NCBI GenBank assembly: GCA_017860335.1
Contig: JAFNAU010000012.1
Span: forward strand, 1-20,843
Length of the DNA: 20,843 nucleotides
From: Bacteroidota bacterium
GTDB taxonomy: Bacteria; Bacteroidota; Bacteroidia; Bacteroidales; Paludibacteraceae
Direction: 5' to 3'
The position numbers and the translations under genes are program-made. The notes beneath the pieces were generated by a model. That model was not told the origin of the DNA and searched no databases. It saw only the letters and a program-made list of their open reading frames with translations. Within the stretch, counting starts at the first letter, position 1, and each line of letters opens with the position of its first letter. This document shows, piece after piece, positions 1-7,942 of the stretch.

Positions 1-1
1 C

Positions 2-2494
2 AAATTTGGTAAAGACCTGAATGCGCATACCTCGTTTAACGAAACGGTGTATAAACTACAGCTGCCTGTTACCGATAAAGCGATGGTGGACTCAACGCTT
101 ACCATTTTGAGCGATTGGGCTGGCGGACTTTTGCTGGATAGTGTTGAAATTGAGGATGAACGGGGTGTAATCATGTCGGAGTGGTTGTCCAAAACCGGAC
201 CGCAGGCCGATGTTAATAACGCTCTGCTGCTCGATTTACTGAATAAATCCCGCTTTGCTGAGCGAATTGTTATTGGCGATACTGCTGTTATCAAAAATTT
301 TAAACGGCGCGAAATTCTGGATTATTACCGAAAATGGTACAACCCTAACCTGATGGCTGTGGCTGTTGTTGGCGATGTGAATCCGGCTGAGATCGAAAAA
401 CTGATACAGGAAAAATTTGGCAAGCTCAGGGGAGCGAAACTGCCTGAAAAAAACTATTCAATTCCTGATTATGCTGAGCAACAGGCACGGATTATTATTC
501 ATTCGTCGCTTGCGGGCGTAGAGCTGAATATGATGCAGCTGATGCCATTAGCCCGTGCGGTAAAGAATGAAAAAGATTATCCTGACTATCTGGCAGCACT
601 TATGCTTAACCGTTTGATGAAAGCGCGACTCAATGCCTTGTCGTTTGATAACCCTGCTTACAAAAAAGCAAGCATAGGTATGTCGGACTTCCTGAATACG
701 AAGCGGGTTTTGATGTCGACCGTAGAACTGGATCCGGCCAAAATCAGAGAAGGTGTAGGCCAATTCTCAGCTCAACTCAATCAGATGTTCAGATACGGTT
801 TTCTGAAACATGAAATTGAAAAGCAAAAAAGAATATACCTCAACCAGATGAAACGAAAGGTGACTTCAAAATCGCCTCAACGTTCCGACGACCTGATGAA
901 TGAAATTTATGCAGAATACTTTAAAGGCAATGTAGTGACATCGTCGGAAGAGGAATATCGTTTACTGAAAAAATACATAACCCGCATTGATTCGGCCTCG
1001 ATGGTGCGCATGTTTCGCAAACTGGTACGCCCCGAAAAAACGCATTTTATGATGACCTCATTTAGCGAACTGACAAAGGTTTTTCCTGATAGCGATAGCT
1101 TGCTGAGGTATGTAAATGCGGTGTCGAAAGAGCCGGTTAAGCGATATGCCAAAAATCTGGATCAAATGCCCGATGAACTGTTGGAGAGCGAACCGGTGGC
1201 AGGAACTCTGGTCAGGCAGATTTCCATTCCTGAAATTAATGCGCAGGAGCTGGAACTGTCCAACGGTGTGAAGGTGATTTTTAAACGTTCAGTGACCGAT
1301 AAAGACAAAATATCGCTATCGGCATTCAGGGCGGGAGGCGCTTATGCTCTTGCACCTGCCGATTATGTTACAGGGCTTGTTGCCGGGAACGTTGTAGGGC
1401 TAAGTGGCGCTGGCCGGTTTAGCCGCGAGGCTTTGTCGCATTTTCTGGCAGGCAATAGCGCTTCTGCCCGGTTTCTGATTGATAAAACACGCTCGGGGGT
1501 AGTGGGCGGAGCTAACTTGCAGGATATGGAAACGCTTTTTCAGCTTATGTACCTGAAATGGACCGAGCCGGGTTTGGATACTCTGGTATTTAATCAAACA
1601 AAAGAAAAATCAATTCAGGCATACATCACTGCCAATAAAACGGACGAAACCCGGTTTTACGAAGATTTTGGCCGGTTGCTGAAAGAAAAAGATTATACAA
1701 CGCGGGAGTTGACCGATACGGTGATAAATACCGAACTGAAAATTGACAGAATATTGCCTGTATACAACAGCAGTTTTGGGAAGGCCACGGGATATTCGTT
1801 TGTGATTATGGCCGATTGTGAGCTGAATGAACTTATGCCTTATGTACTCAAATATATCGGCGGTTTGCCTGCCGGTGATTTTGCCAAAACATATGTGTAC
1901 GATGGTGGTAAGGTACGAACTACAGCAGCGCGTTTACAGCGAAAAGCAGGTGATTCGCCTAAGGCAGTGGTTTCGTTGGTTTTTCAGCAAAACAACATCA
2001 GTCAGGATTTGTCAGTGTTTAATCTGCAAAATCAGATGCTTGCCGAAGTGCTGAAAATGAAACTGCTGAAAGAACTGCGCGAAAAACTGGGTATGGTTTA
2101 CAGCTTTGGGGTGTCGTCGGGAGCTACTTTGTATCCCAGTCCGTTAAGTCGTAATACTATTTCGTTCAAATGTTTGCCCGAAAATGTAGATACGCTTATA
2201 ACGCAAACTGTGAAAATTATTCATGAAATGGAAAAATTGCCGCAGAGCTTTGAGCCGGAGCTGAATGATGTGAAAGCAAACCTGATTAAAACCATGCTGG
2301 CCGACAGGCAGAAGGATTCTTTCTGGAGTACAGCTATCAGAAATAAAATTTACAACAATGAAAGTAACTGGAGTTTTGTGAGTGACTATGACGATATGGT
2401 AAATTCGTTGTCGGCTGAGCAACTGGCTCGCCTGATAACGCTTAATTTCAATACAAATAAAATAATTCAAAGTATATTAATCCCTAAAAATTAA
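2..2494 (+). CDS. M16 family zinc metallopeptidase, 5' end outside the window
   Basis: The frame is open from the first bases, so the gene starts upstream; about 830 residues are visible. The opening residues (GKDLNAHTSFNETVYKLQLP) are the conserved M16 stretch that follows the HxxEH zinc motif, so that motif and the signal peptide should lie just off the left edge. The next hallmark, E-R-x5-E (codons at 158-160 and 179-181), is present; the second glutamate should be the third zinc ligand by analogy with mitochondrial processing peptidase and insulysin. The second half (ELSNGVKVIFKR from about 1247 onward) is the inactive C-terminal M16 repeat. The size suits a two-repeat PqqL/YmxG-like protease of about 930-950 residues. 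It is 12 bp upstream of a lipoprotein gene and probably co-transcribed. In this phylum such proteases often sit in SusC/SusD operons, which may lie further left (inference). Confidence 0.93.
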   Translation, partial: KFGKDLNAHTSFNETVYKLQLPVTDKAMVDSTLTILSDWAGGLLLDSVEIEDERGVIMSEWLSKTGPQADVNNALLLDLLNKSRFAERIVIGDTAVIKNFKRREILDYYRKWYNPNLMAVAVVGDVNPAEIEKLIQEKFGKLRGAKLPEKNYSIPDYAEQQARIIIHSSLAGVELNMMQLMPLARAVKNEKDYPDYLAALMLNRLMKARLNALSFDNPAYKKASIGMSDFLNTKRVLMSTVELDPAKIREGVGQFSAQLNQMFRYGFLKHEIEKQKRIYLNQMKRKVTSKSPQRSDDLMNEIYAEYFKGNVVTSSEEEYRLLKKYITRIDSASMVRMFRKLVRPEKTHFMMTSFSELTKVFPDSDSLLRYVNAVSKEPVKRYAKNLDQMPDELLESEPVAGTLVRQISIPEINAQELELSNGVKVIFKRSVTDKDKISLSAFRAGGAYALAPADYVTGLVAGNVVGLSGAGRFSREALSHFLAGNSASARFLIDKTRSGVVGGANLQDMETLFQLMYLKWTEPGLDTLVFNQTKEKSIQAYITANKTDETRFYEDFGRLLKEKDYTTRELTDTVINTELKIDRILPVYNSSFGKATGYSFVIMADCELNELMPYVLKYIGGLPAGDFAKTYVYDGGKVRTTAARLQRKAGDSPKAVVSLVFQQNNISQDLSVFNLQNQMLAEVLKMKLLKELREKLGMVYSFGVSSGATLYPSPLSRNTISFKCLPENVDTLITQTVKIIHEMEKLPQSFEPELNDVKANLIKTMLADRQKDSFWSTAIRNKIYNNESNWSFVSDYDDMVNSLSAEQLARLITLNFNTNKIIQSILIPKN

Positions 2495-2506
2495 AAAAAG
2501 AAGATT

Positions 2507-5272
2507 ATGAACACAAAAAAAACAATGTATTTTTTGCTGAGTTTGGCAATCCTTCTGATTGGGTGTAAGGATGATACCCCGGAAGTAAAGTATACAGAAC
2601 CTAAAATTCTGAGCTTTGGTTTTTATGCCGAAGACAATGTGGGTGTCATTGCCAAAGACTATGTTATTGATAATGTCACAACTACTTCGATAACAGTTAA
2701 TCTGCCTGCCGGAACTGATAAATCGGCATTGATAGCACGTTTTACCACTAATCAGGACGATACAGTAAAAGTGAACAACGTACGTCAGGTGTCGGGGGTT
2801 ACGGCTAATAATTTTACCTATCCGGTGGATTACGTACTGTCGCAGGGTAACTTATTTGCCCGCTATTCTGTTACAATTGGTAAAGCTGCCGATTATGTGT
2901 GGACAGCTCTTCCGGCCTTTACTACCGACTCGGTGGTGTCGGCTATGATGAGAGTAAATCCCGTAAAGAAAGAGCCTTATATATTATTTAAAGCCAGCCG
3001 ACCTGAATCGGCCAACCAGAAAGCGGCCATGTTACGTTTCGAAAACGGAGCCTGGGTACATATGGGCGAAGCTTCCGACGGACAAATAGGCTCATATTAC
3101 GATTTGGCTTTTAATGCTGCCGGAGAACCTTATATTTCATATGCTGATTATACTGCTGCTACATCGCAAATGCATACAGTGAAAAAATACAATGGTACTT
3201 CGTGGGAACTCGTGGGAGCTAAAGGGGTTACTACTTCCAAAGCATCTTACAATGGTCTTACATTTGGCCCTAACGGACAACTGATGCTATTCAGTATGAT
3301 TGATGCTACAGGAGGCGTGCTGGCGCGCAGGGAATTATGCGTTTCTAATTTCGACGGAACAGCCTGGACTACCAACCAAACCGTAACCGGCCGTACTTCG
3401 GATCTTGTGTCTTATTTCCCAACTGCCCGAACAGTGAAAGGAGCCGTTTATCTGGCTGTATACAATGCTGTTACCCCAAATACTTTTTCGGTTTATAAAT
3501 ATAAAGATGGTGCATGGACTACCCTGATTGATAAATGGAAAGAAGCTACTGCTACGGGTATGAGCATTCGCGACTTCGATATGGAAGTTGACTACGCCGG
3601 AAACGTATATGTGGCTTTGGTCGATAACTCTACCGATGGTGCTTCGCTAAAACATAAAATTGTAAAATATACTGCTGAGTCTGGCGTGGTAAGTACTTTG
3701 GGTAATCCTTTTACAGTTGTTAGCGGAGGTTTATACAATTTCGATTTGGCTGTTTCGCCTACAGGTGTGCCATTTTTGCTATATCGCAATGAGACGCAAT
3801 ATCCGGTGGTTGCTTCGTTCGACGACGAAACACAGGAATGGACTACTCCTTTTGTGCTCGATACCGAAGCTGCCGGTGAGTCTTGGTTTTTTGATTATTA
3901 TTTTTTTATAAACGTAAAAATGAAATTAAAATTAATCCTCTCTTTCCTCATTCTGTTTGGAACTTCAGCCTACTTAATTTGCGCTGAAATTCGGGTTGAA
4001 GGAACTGTTTTTGCCGATAAAAACGCCAACGGAGTGCTGGATAGGGGCGAGAAAGGAATCAAAAATATCCCTGTCTCTAATGGAGTTGATATTGTTTTTA
4101 CGGATTCAAAGGGTAATTATCGGATCAACTGTAGCTCACGGGCTACAGTTTTTCCGATATTACCTTCTGAATATAAATTTCCGCTGAATCAGGCGAAAAT
4201 ACCAAACTCAAACTTCAAATTTCTCGATGTCGATTCTCGGAATACAATAGCTGGAGTTCATTTCGGACTACTGAAGGCTGAGATGAAAAGGTCGTTCTCC
4301 CTCACGGCCGTTGGCGATATTCAGGTGAAGGATGCCGATGAACTGAATTACGCTTCCAAATCTGTTATTTCGGAACTTGCCGGCGGTACTCAGGCCGATC
4401 TGAATATCATGTTGGGCGATTTGGTCAATGATGACCCTGCACTTTTCTTGCCGGTTAAGCAATTGCTCAATAATCTTTCAACGCCCACCTGGACGGTTTA
4501 TGGCAATCACGATCGCGAAGTAAATGACTCCTCTACCTCCGACGATGCCTATCGTCGCCATTTTGGTGCTTCTGTTTATGCTTTTAATGCTCATAATACG
4601 CATTTTTTGGTGTTAAATAATATGCAACCCAAAGGCAGATACGGATACGATACAAGGTTTTCTGATGATGAGCTGCGGTTTGTGAAAAATGATCTTGAGT
4701 TGGTACCACGCAATTGTTTGCTCATAATCGCCATGCACGGACCACTCCAATATACAAAAAACAAGGAGCAGTTACTTGCTTTGCTTCACGACAGGCCTAA
4801 TGTGCTTGTGTTGTCGGGGCATACGCATATTGTGGAAAGATATTTTCACCGAAACAATATTGCCGTTATTCCCGAGATTGGTGTAGGAGCCTCCTGCGGC
4901 ATGTGGTGGACCGGCGAAAAAAATGAGTTAGGTGTGCCTACAGCTTTGATGCAATGCGGCAGCTATCCCAATTATTTTAAAATCCATATCAGCGATGGGA
5001 AATACGGGATGGCTTATAAGGCTGTTGGGCTTGATGCAGGTCGCCAGATGGAAGTTTGGGCTGATACGATTCCTGCTACCACGCAAGGGCTTAATGCGGC
5101 AACAGACAGTGTAAGAATTGTAGCGAATATTTTTGCAGGTTCTGATAGTACTCAGGTGTGGCTAACCCTGAATAATACCCTGAAATTGAAAATGCAGAAA
5201 ACAGATATGGTTTCGCCCAATGTATCTAAACTGCTAAGTCTTTACAACGTGTTCAATAATCACGCATATTAG
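2507..5272 (+). CDS. Surface lipoprotein with propeller-like repeats, reading in frame into a phosphoesterase
   Basis: As read, this is one 921-codon frame, but it looks like two proteins. Residues 1-20 are a lipoprotein signal ending in the lipobox LLIGC (C20), followed by acidic residues as in surface-exposed Bacteroidetes lipoproteins. Residues about 32-128 resemble the Ig-like DUF5018 domain (TNQDDTVKV, SGVTANNFTYPVDY). Residues about 130-460 contain recurring blade-like units (YDLAFNAAGEPYISY, YNGLTFGPNGQLMLF, FDMEVDYAGNVYVAL, FDLAVSPTGVPFLLY), suggesting a beta-propeller. At residue about 472 a second hydrophobic signal peptide begins inside the frame. One extra T in the T6 run at 3887-3892 would give a TGA stop and a normal lipoprotein of 462 residues. 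The substrate is unknown. It follows the M16 gene by 12 bp, suggesting one operon. I am sure of the lipoprotein nature and unsure whether the fusion is real. Confidence 0.85.
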   Translation: MNTKKTMYFLLSLAILLIGCKDDTPEVKYTEPKILSFGFYAEDNVGVIAKDYVIDNVTTTSITVNLPAGTDKSALIARFTTNQDDTVKVNNVRQVSGVTANNFTYPVDYVLSQGNLFARYSVTIGKAADYVWTALPAFTTDSVVSAMMRVNPVKKEPYILFKASRPESANQKAAMLRFENGAWVHMGEASDGQIGSYYDLAFNAAGEPYISYADYTAATSQMHTVKKYNGTSWELVGAKGVTTSKASYNGLTFGPNGQLMLFSMIDATGGVLARRELCVSNFDGTAWTTNQTVTGRTSDLVSYFPTARTVKGAVYLAVYNAVTPNTFSVYKYKDGAWTTLIDKWKEATATGMSIRDFDMEVDYAGNVYVALVDNSTDGASLKHKIVKYTAESGVVSTLGNPFTVVSGGLYNFDLAVSPTGVPFLLYRNETQYPVVASFDDETQEWTTPFVLDTEAAGESWFFDYYFFINVKMKLKLILSFLILFGTSAYLICAEIRVEGTVFADKNANGVLDRGEKGIKNIPVSNGVDIVFTDSKGNYRINCSSRATVFPILPSEYKFPLNQAKIPNSNFKFLDVDSRNTIAGVHFGLLKAEMKRSFSLTAVGDIQVKDADELNYASKSVISELAGGTQADLNIMLGDLVNDDPALFLPVKQLLNNLSTPTWTVYGNHDREVNDSSTSDDAYRRHFGASVYAFNAHNTHFLVLNNMQPKGRYGYDTRFSDDELRFVKNDLELVPRNCLLIIAMHGPLQYTKNKEQLLALLHDRPNVLVLSGHTHIVERYFHRNNIAVIPEIGVGASCGMWWTGEKNELGVPTALMQCGSYPNYFKIHISDGKYGMAYKAVGLDAGRQMEVWADTIPATTQGLNAATDSVRIVANIFAGSDSTQVWLTLNNTLKLKMQKTDMVSPNVSKLLSLYNVFNNHAY
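3887..3892 (+). other. T6 homopolymer at the lipoprotein/phosphoesterase junction
   Basis: The junction reads tgg, ttt, ttt, gat. Adding one T gives tgg ttt ttt tga, a stop right at the end of the propeller region. Removing one T shifts into a frame that reaches TAA at about 3909-3911, before the phosphoesterase ATG at 3920. Either single-base change restores two separate genes, so this is the likely site of a sequencing error or a recent indel. Confidence 0.55.
3920..5272 (+). CDS. Secreted calcineurin-like phosphoesterase (internal start of the fused frame)
   Basis: ATG at 3920 gives a 450-residue protein with a clean signal peptide (MKLKLILSFLILFGTSAYLICA). Residues about 24-70 form a small beta domain (VFADKNANGVLDRGEKG, TDSKGNYRI) like the N-terminal domain of Bacteroidetes calcineurin-like phosphoesterases. 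The metallophosphatase core follows, with all motifs in order: GDIQ (D133), GDLVND (D167), GNHDRE (N196, H197), MHGP (H273) and GHTH (H301, H303). This predicts a two-metal hydrolase of phosphoesters in the periplasm or outside the cell; the substrate cannot be read from the sequence. After the core a family-like tail is seen (MQCGSYPNYFKIHI, QMEVW), but the protein stops at ...FNNHAY, earlier than I would expect for the usual C-terminal domain. The frame is continuous with the upstream lipoprotein; I favour this ATG as the true start. Confidence 0.85.
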   Translation: MKLKLILSFLILFGTSAYLICAEIRVEGTVFADKNANGVLDRGEKGIKNIPVSNGVDIVFTDSKGNYRINCSSRATVFPILPSEYKFPLNQAKIPNSNFKFLDVDSRNTIAGVHFGLLKAEMKRSFSLTAVGDIQVKDADELNYASKSVISELAGGTQADLNIMLGDLVNDDPALFLPVKQLLNNLSTPTWTVYGNHDREVNDSSTSDDAYRRHFGASVYAFNAHNTHFLVLNNMQPKGRYGYDTRFSDDELRFVKNDLELVPRNCLLIIAMHGPLQYTKNKEQLLALLHDRPNVLVLSGHTHIVERYFHRNNIAVIPEIGVGASCGMWWTGEKNELGVPTALMQCGSYPNYFKIHISDGKYGMAYKAVGLDAGRQMEVWADTIPATTQGLNAATDSVRIVANIFAGSDSTQVWLTLNNTLKLKMQKTDMVSPNVSKLLSLYNVFNNHAY

Positions 5273-5282
5273 AAGTAAAACA

Positions 5283-5337
5283 AACGGAAGATGTATCTTG
5301 ATTTTGCTGTCAGGGATACATCTTCCGTTGTTTTTTT
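5283..5337 (+). terminator. Strong intrinsic terminator, probably shared by convergent genes
   Basis: Perfect 15-bp inverted repeat at 5283-5297 and 5315-5329 (arm AACGGAAGATGTATC) with a 17-nt loop, followed by G and a T7 run at 5331-5337. It lies 10 bp after the phosphoesterase stop and abuts the stop of the convergent GH2 gene at 5336. On the minus strand the hairpin is followed by a weaker T-rich stretch (TTGTTTTACTTCT), so it may work both ways. Confidence 0.9.
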
Positions 5338-7150
5338 ACTCCATACCAAGATACCATTTTTGTAATACAAAAAATGCTTTTTTGCGCTGTCCCTGATCCG
5401 ACACAAGACCCTTTCGGTTAAACTCATCCTGTATCTCGGGCAAATGACGCCGCGGCGATCTGAAATCCTTCAAAATCCAGGGAGTGGTTCCGGCTAATCC
5501 CTTAATTCTCTTTAGCATTTCAATATTTTTCTCATATAATTTCTCCTGATATTCTTCGGTGAAAAGCTCCTTGTCTGAGCCGTGAAGACCATATCTGGCA
5601 CCACCTCCAAACTCCGAAACAAAAACCGGTTTGTTGATATCGAAAGTCCAGTTTACCAAATCGCATTTTTCCCAGTTACCATCGTACCAACCTACATATT
5701 GGTTGAAGCTGATTAAATCCAGCACATTACCCAGCGGATCGTGTACCGTTAACTGATTCCGGCTGAGTTCTTCTTTTTCCATCGCAGCAGCTACCAAACG
5801 GGTGTTGTCCAACTCCCGGGTTTTGTTGGCTAATTTAGTGAGAAAATTCAGACGGGCATTGCCCACCGGAGTTTCGTTGGCTATCGACCATATAATTATG
5901 TTGGCTCTGTTTTTATCGCGGGTTATCATGTCCGTCAGCTGCGTTTCGGCATTGGTGTAAGTTGCAGGGTTCAGCCAGTGTATCGTCCAGTAAACGGGAA
6001 TTTCGCTCCAAACCATCAATCCCAAACGCTCTGCAGTGCGTATCATAAATTCGTTGTGAGGGTAGTGCGCCAGTCGAACAAAATTACACCCCAGCTCCTT
6101 AGCCCAGTTGAGCAGCGTAAGCGATTGTTCTTCATTGTAAGCACGCCCACTGTTAAATGCTGTTTCTTCGTGGATAGATATACCGCGACAAAAAATCTTT
6201 TCGCCATTCAACAAAATATCGGTTCCTTTCGTTTCTATCGTTCTGAATCCAATCTGGTCGCTGGTTTTATCGCTGTTTGTACTCAGAGTTACGGTGTACA
6301 ATTTCGGGTTTTTGGGGCTCCAGAGGGTTAGTTTTTTTACTGTTATTTCCACCGCAGCGTAGCCTTTATCGTCGGTTGTAACTGTTTTTTCAATTGATAA
6401 TTCAGGTATTTTCAGGGTTATCTTTTCACCTTGCTGAGCGCCATCTAATTGTATCCATCCTTTTATCAGCTTGTTGTTGCCCTTGTCAAGCTGTATCATG
6501 TAGTCGCGTATAAAAGTTTTTGGCGTGGTAACTAACGATACCTGACGGGTTATTCCTCCAAAGTTCCACCAGTCGGCATTCACAGTAGGTACGCCTTCCG
6601 GTTTTCGGCGGTTATCAGCTTTAACTACAAGCGAGTTCTCTCCAATTTTGATTTTATCAGTTATATCAATGTTAAATGGAGTAAACCCTCCGGTATGAAC
6701 ACCGATTGGTTTTCCATTCAGATAGATTCGGGCTTCGTAATTTACAGCACCAAAATACAGAAAATACCGTTTTTCGTTTTCAATATTATTTATTTCAAAT
6801 CGTTTGCGATACCACACAGTGCCTTCATAGTAATACAGCTCCGGACGTTGCGTGTTCCAGTCGCCAGGTACAAACAAGCTTTTATCCGTTGCAAAATTAT
6901 ACTCCTGAAGGCGTTTTTTGTCGTTATTTTCCTGATCCAGAAAGTAACCGCTTCGCGACGGATTTAGTCGGTAGTCATAATAACCGTTTTCAAAAGGGTC
7001 AACAATTGTTTTCCAGCTACCCTCAAGCGAAATAATGTCGCGGTTGTTTACGTTGATAATCTGCGGATACAGTCCTTCGTTCTGCGCATTTGTCTTAGAT
7101 AACGCCAACACGGCCAGGCAACATAAGACGATTTTAGATTTACAATTCAT
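5336..7150 (-). CDS. GH2 family glycosidase, probable secreted beta-glucuronidase
   Basis: 604 residues with an N-terminal signal peptide (hydrophobic to about residue 20, likely cleaved before Q23). The order is GH2: sugar-binding jelly roll at about 30-210 (SLEGSWKTIVDPFENG, GTVWYRKRFEI), immunoglobulin-like domain at about 215-305, and TIM barrel from about 310. In the barrel, WSIANETPVG carries the acid/base E426 and FVSEFGGG the nucleophile E513. Near the C-terminus FNRKG (N578-x-K580) aligns with the N-x-K motif that binds the glucuronate carboxylate in E. coli GusA, and the following GLVSDQG...KKAFFVLQKWY matches the family end. This argues for beta-glucuronidase over beta-galactosidase, though the assignment is by motif only. 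The gene is monocistronic in the window and convergent with the phosphoesterase. Secretion implies action on extracellular glucuronides or uronic-acid glycans (inference). Confidence 0.9.
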   Translation of the reverse strand: MNCKSKIVLCCLAVLALSKTNAQNEGLYPQIINVNNRDIISLEGSWKTIVDPFENGYYDYRLNPSRSGYFLDQENNDKKRLQEYNFATDKSLFVPGDWNTQRPELYYYEGTVWYRKRFEINNIENEKRYFLYFGAVNYEARIYLNGKPIGVHTGGFTPFNIDITDKIKIGENSLVVKADNRRKPEGVPTVNADWWNFGGITRQVSLVTTPKTFIRDYMIQLDKGNNKLIKGWIQLDGAQQGEKITLKIPELSIEKTVTTDDKGYAAVEITVKKLTLWSPKNPKLYTVTLSTNSDKTSDQIGFRTIETKGTDILLNGEKIFCRGISIHEETAFNSGRAYNEEQSLTLLNWAKELGCNFVRLAHYPHNEFMIRTAERLGLMVWSEIPVYWTIHWLNPATYTNAETQLTDMITRDKNRANIIIWSIANETPVGNARLNFLTKLANKTRELDNTRLVAAAMEKEELSRNQLTVHDPLGNVLDLISFNQYVGWYDGNWEKCDLVNWTFDINKPVFVSEFGGGARYGLHGSDKELFTEEYQEKLYEKNIEMLKRIKGLAGTTPWILKDFRSPRRHLPEIQDEFNRKGLVSDQGQRKKAFFVLQKWYLGME

Positions 7151-7269
7151 GTTTTTCGATTTTTTCTGTTTTAAGTGTTATCTGATTTGAAGATTATTTT
7201 CTTTTTGAATATGACAAAACCGCATCTGGGATTGCTAAAAACTTGTATGCCAATACTATTTGCAGTAAT

Positions 7270-7289
7270 TTACAATATGATAATTGTAA
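7270..7289. promoter_or_regulatory. Palindrome upstream of the GH2 gene, operator candidate
   Basis: Perfect 7-bp arms TTACAAT (7270-7276) and ATTGTAA (7283-7289) around a 6-bp spacer, 120 bp upstream of the GH2 start. The shape fits a dimeric repressor site, but no regulator is encoded beside it. Confidence 0.3.
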
Positions 7290-7438
7290 GGCCGATATAA
7301 ATAGGACCAATAATTCATTCTCAATGAGTAGGAGGTTTTGGTGTCGAAAAGCTAAACTTGTCGTTTTGCATTCAGCTGCAGAGTCCGGTCATTTTTTTGC
7401 AACAAAAAATTCTGACATCTCCGCTAAGTAAAGGATTT

Positions 7439-7446
7439 CAAAGATA
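7439..7446 (-). promoter_or_regulatory. Possible -7 element for the GH2 gene
   Basis: Read on the minus strand this is TATCTTTG, a full match to the Bacteroidetes -7 consensus TAnnTTTG. No good TTTG lies at the expected spacing upstream, and it is about 290 bp from the GH2 start, so the assignment is weak. Confidence 0.3.
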
Positions 7447-7462
7447 ATAAATTTATTGGACA

Positions 7463-7600
7463 GGTGATGTAAACGTAATCACCCCAACCTGAAGATTTTT
7501 ATCAGATTGGGGTGAAGATTTTTTAAAGATTTTTCTTCGCTTCATCAATTGTAATATAAGTTGATATTCATCAGTATCTAAACGCTTATCGCAAATATGA
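7463..7600. repeat. Structured repeat, copy A
   Basis: It begins with overlapping inverted repeats. Stem 1 is GGTGAT (7463-7468) with ATCACC (7478-7483). Stem 2 is CACCCCAACCTG (7480-7491) with CAGATTGGGGTG (7503-7514), paired in 11 of 12 positions. CACC at 7480-7483 belongs to both, so the two stems exclude each other. A T-rich spacer (7515-7536) follows, then a block at 7537-7600 that matches 19582-19645 without gaps at 49 of 64 positions. Stem 2 with its T-rich flank could also act as a terminator. Confidence 0.6.
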
Positions 7601-7689
7601 AATAGTTAAAAGGTAAAAAAATAATGTATAGTTATTTGAATATCATTAGTATTTTGGCTTTGTTGAAAGGTAAATTTAAGTCTCACAAA

Positions 7690-7702
7690 AAGTACTATAC
7701 TT
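7690..7702. promoter_or_regulatory. Short palindrome upstream of the Sus-type operon
   Basis: AAGTA-CTA-TACTT is a perfect 5-bp-arm palindrome flanked by A-runs, about 270 bp upstream of the first gene of the operon. It could be an operator; nothing else supports a function. Confidence 0.2.
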
Positions 7703-7906
7703 AAAAAGATATCCGGAGAGTAATCGGGAAGTGGCATTACAACTTAGCTAATTGCGTAGAAACAAATATTTTAGTACGACGCCCTGAGGCATTGTTATAA
7801 GGTGATATTGAGATCAGGCAATGACAAATGTATTAATTTTTAATTTCAAGTAATGAATACGGCAGTTAAAACGGTAAATTCCACAACTCACACTATTTAA
7901 GTATCA

Positions 7907-7942
7907 TTTTGATGCTGATGCTTGATTAAAGCTATAATTTTG
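7907..7942 (+). promoter_or_regulatory. Probable promoter of the five-gene operon
   Basis: TAATTTTG at 7935-7942 fits the Bacteroidetes -7 consensus TAnnTTTG. TTTTG at 7907-7911 could be the -33 element, with a spacer of 23 bp, slightly longer than usual. Transcription would start about 25 bp before the ATG at 7974. Confidence 0.5.

Noticed and set aside
5978..6331. 117-residue plus-strand frame opposite the GH2 gene
   Set aside because: Overlaps the catalytic region of GH2 on the other strand and shows no protein-like features.
7243..7431. 62-residue plus-strand frame in the 7151-7973 gap
   Set aside because: Starts at TTG, has no promoter or recognisable motif, and overlaps a palindrome.
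7537..7600. Repeat block read as a shared minus-strand peptide (EYQ-x-IL-x-L)
   Set aside because: Differences between the copies are not biased to third codon positions and frames are short, so a coding remnant is not supported.
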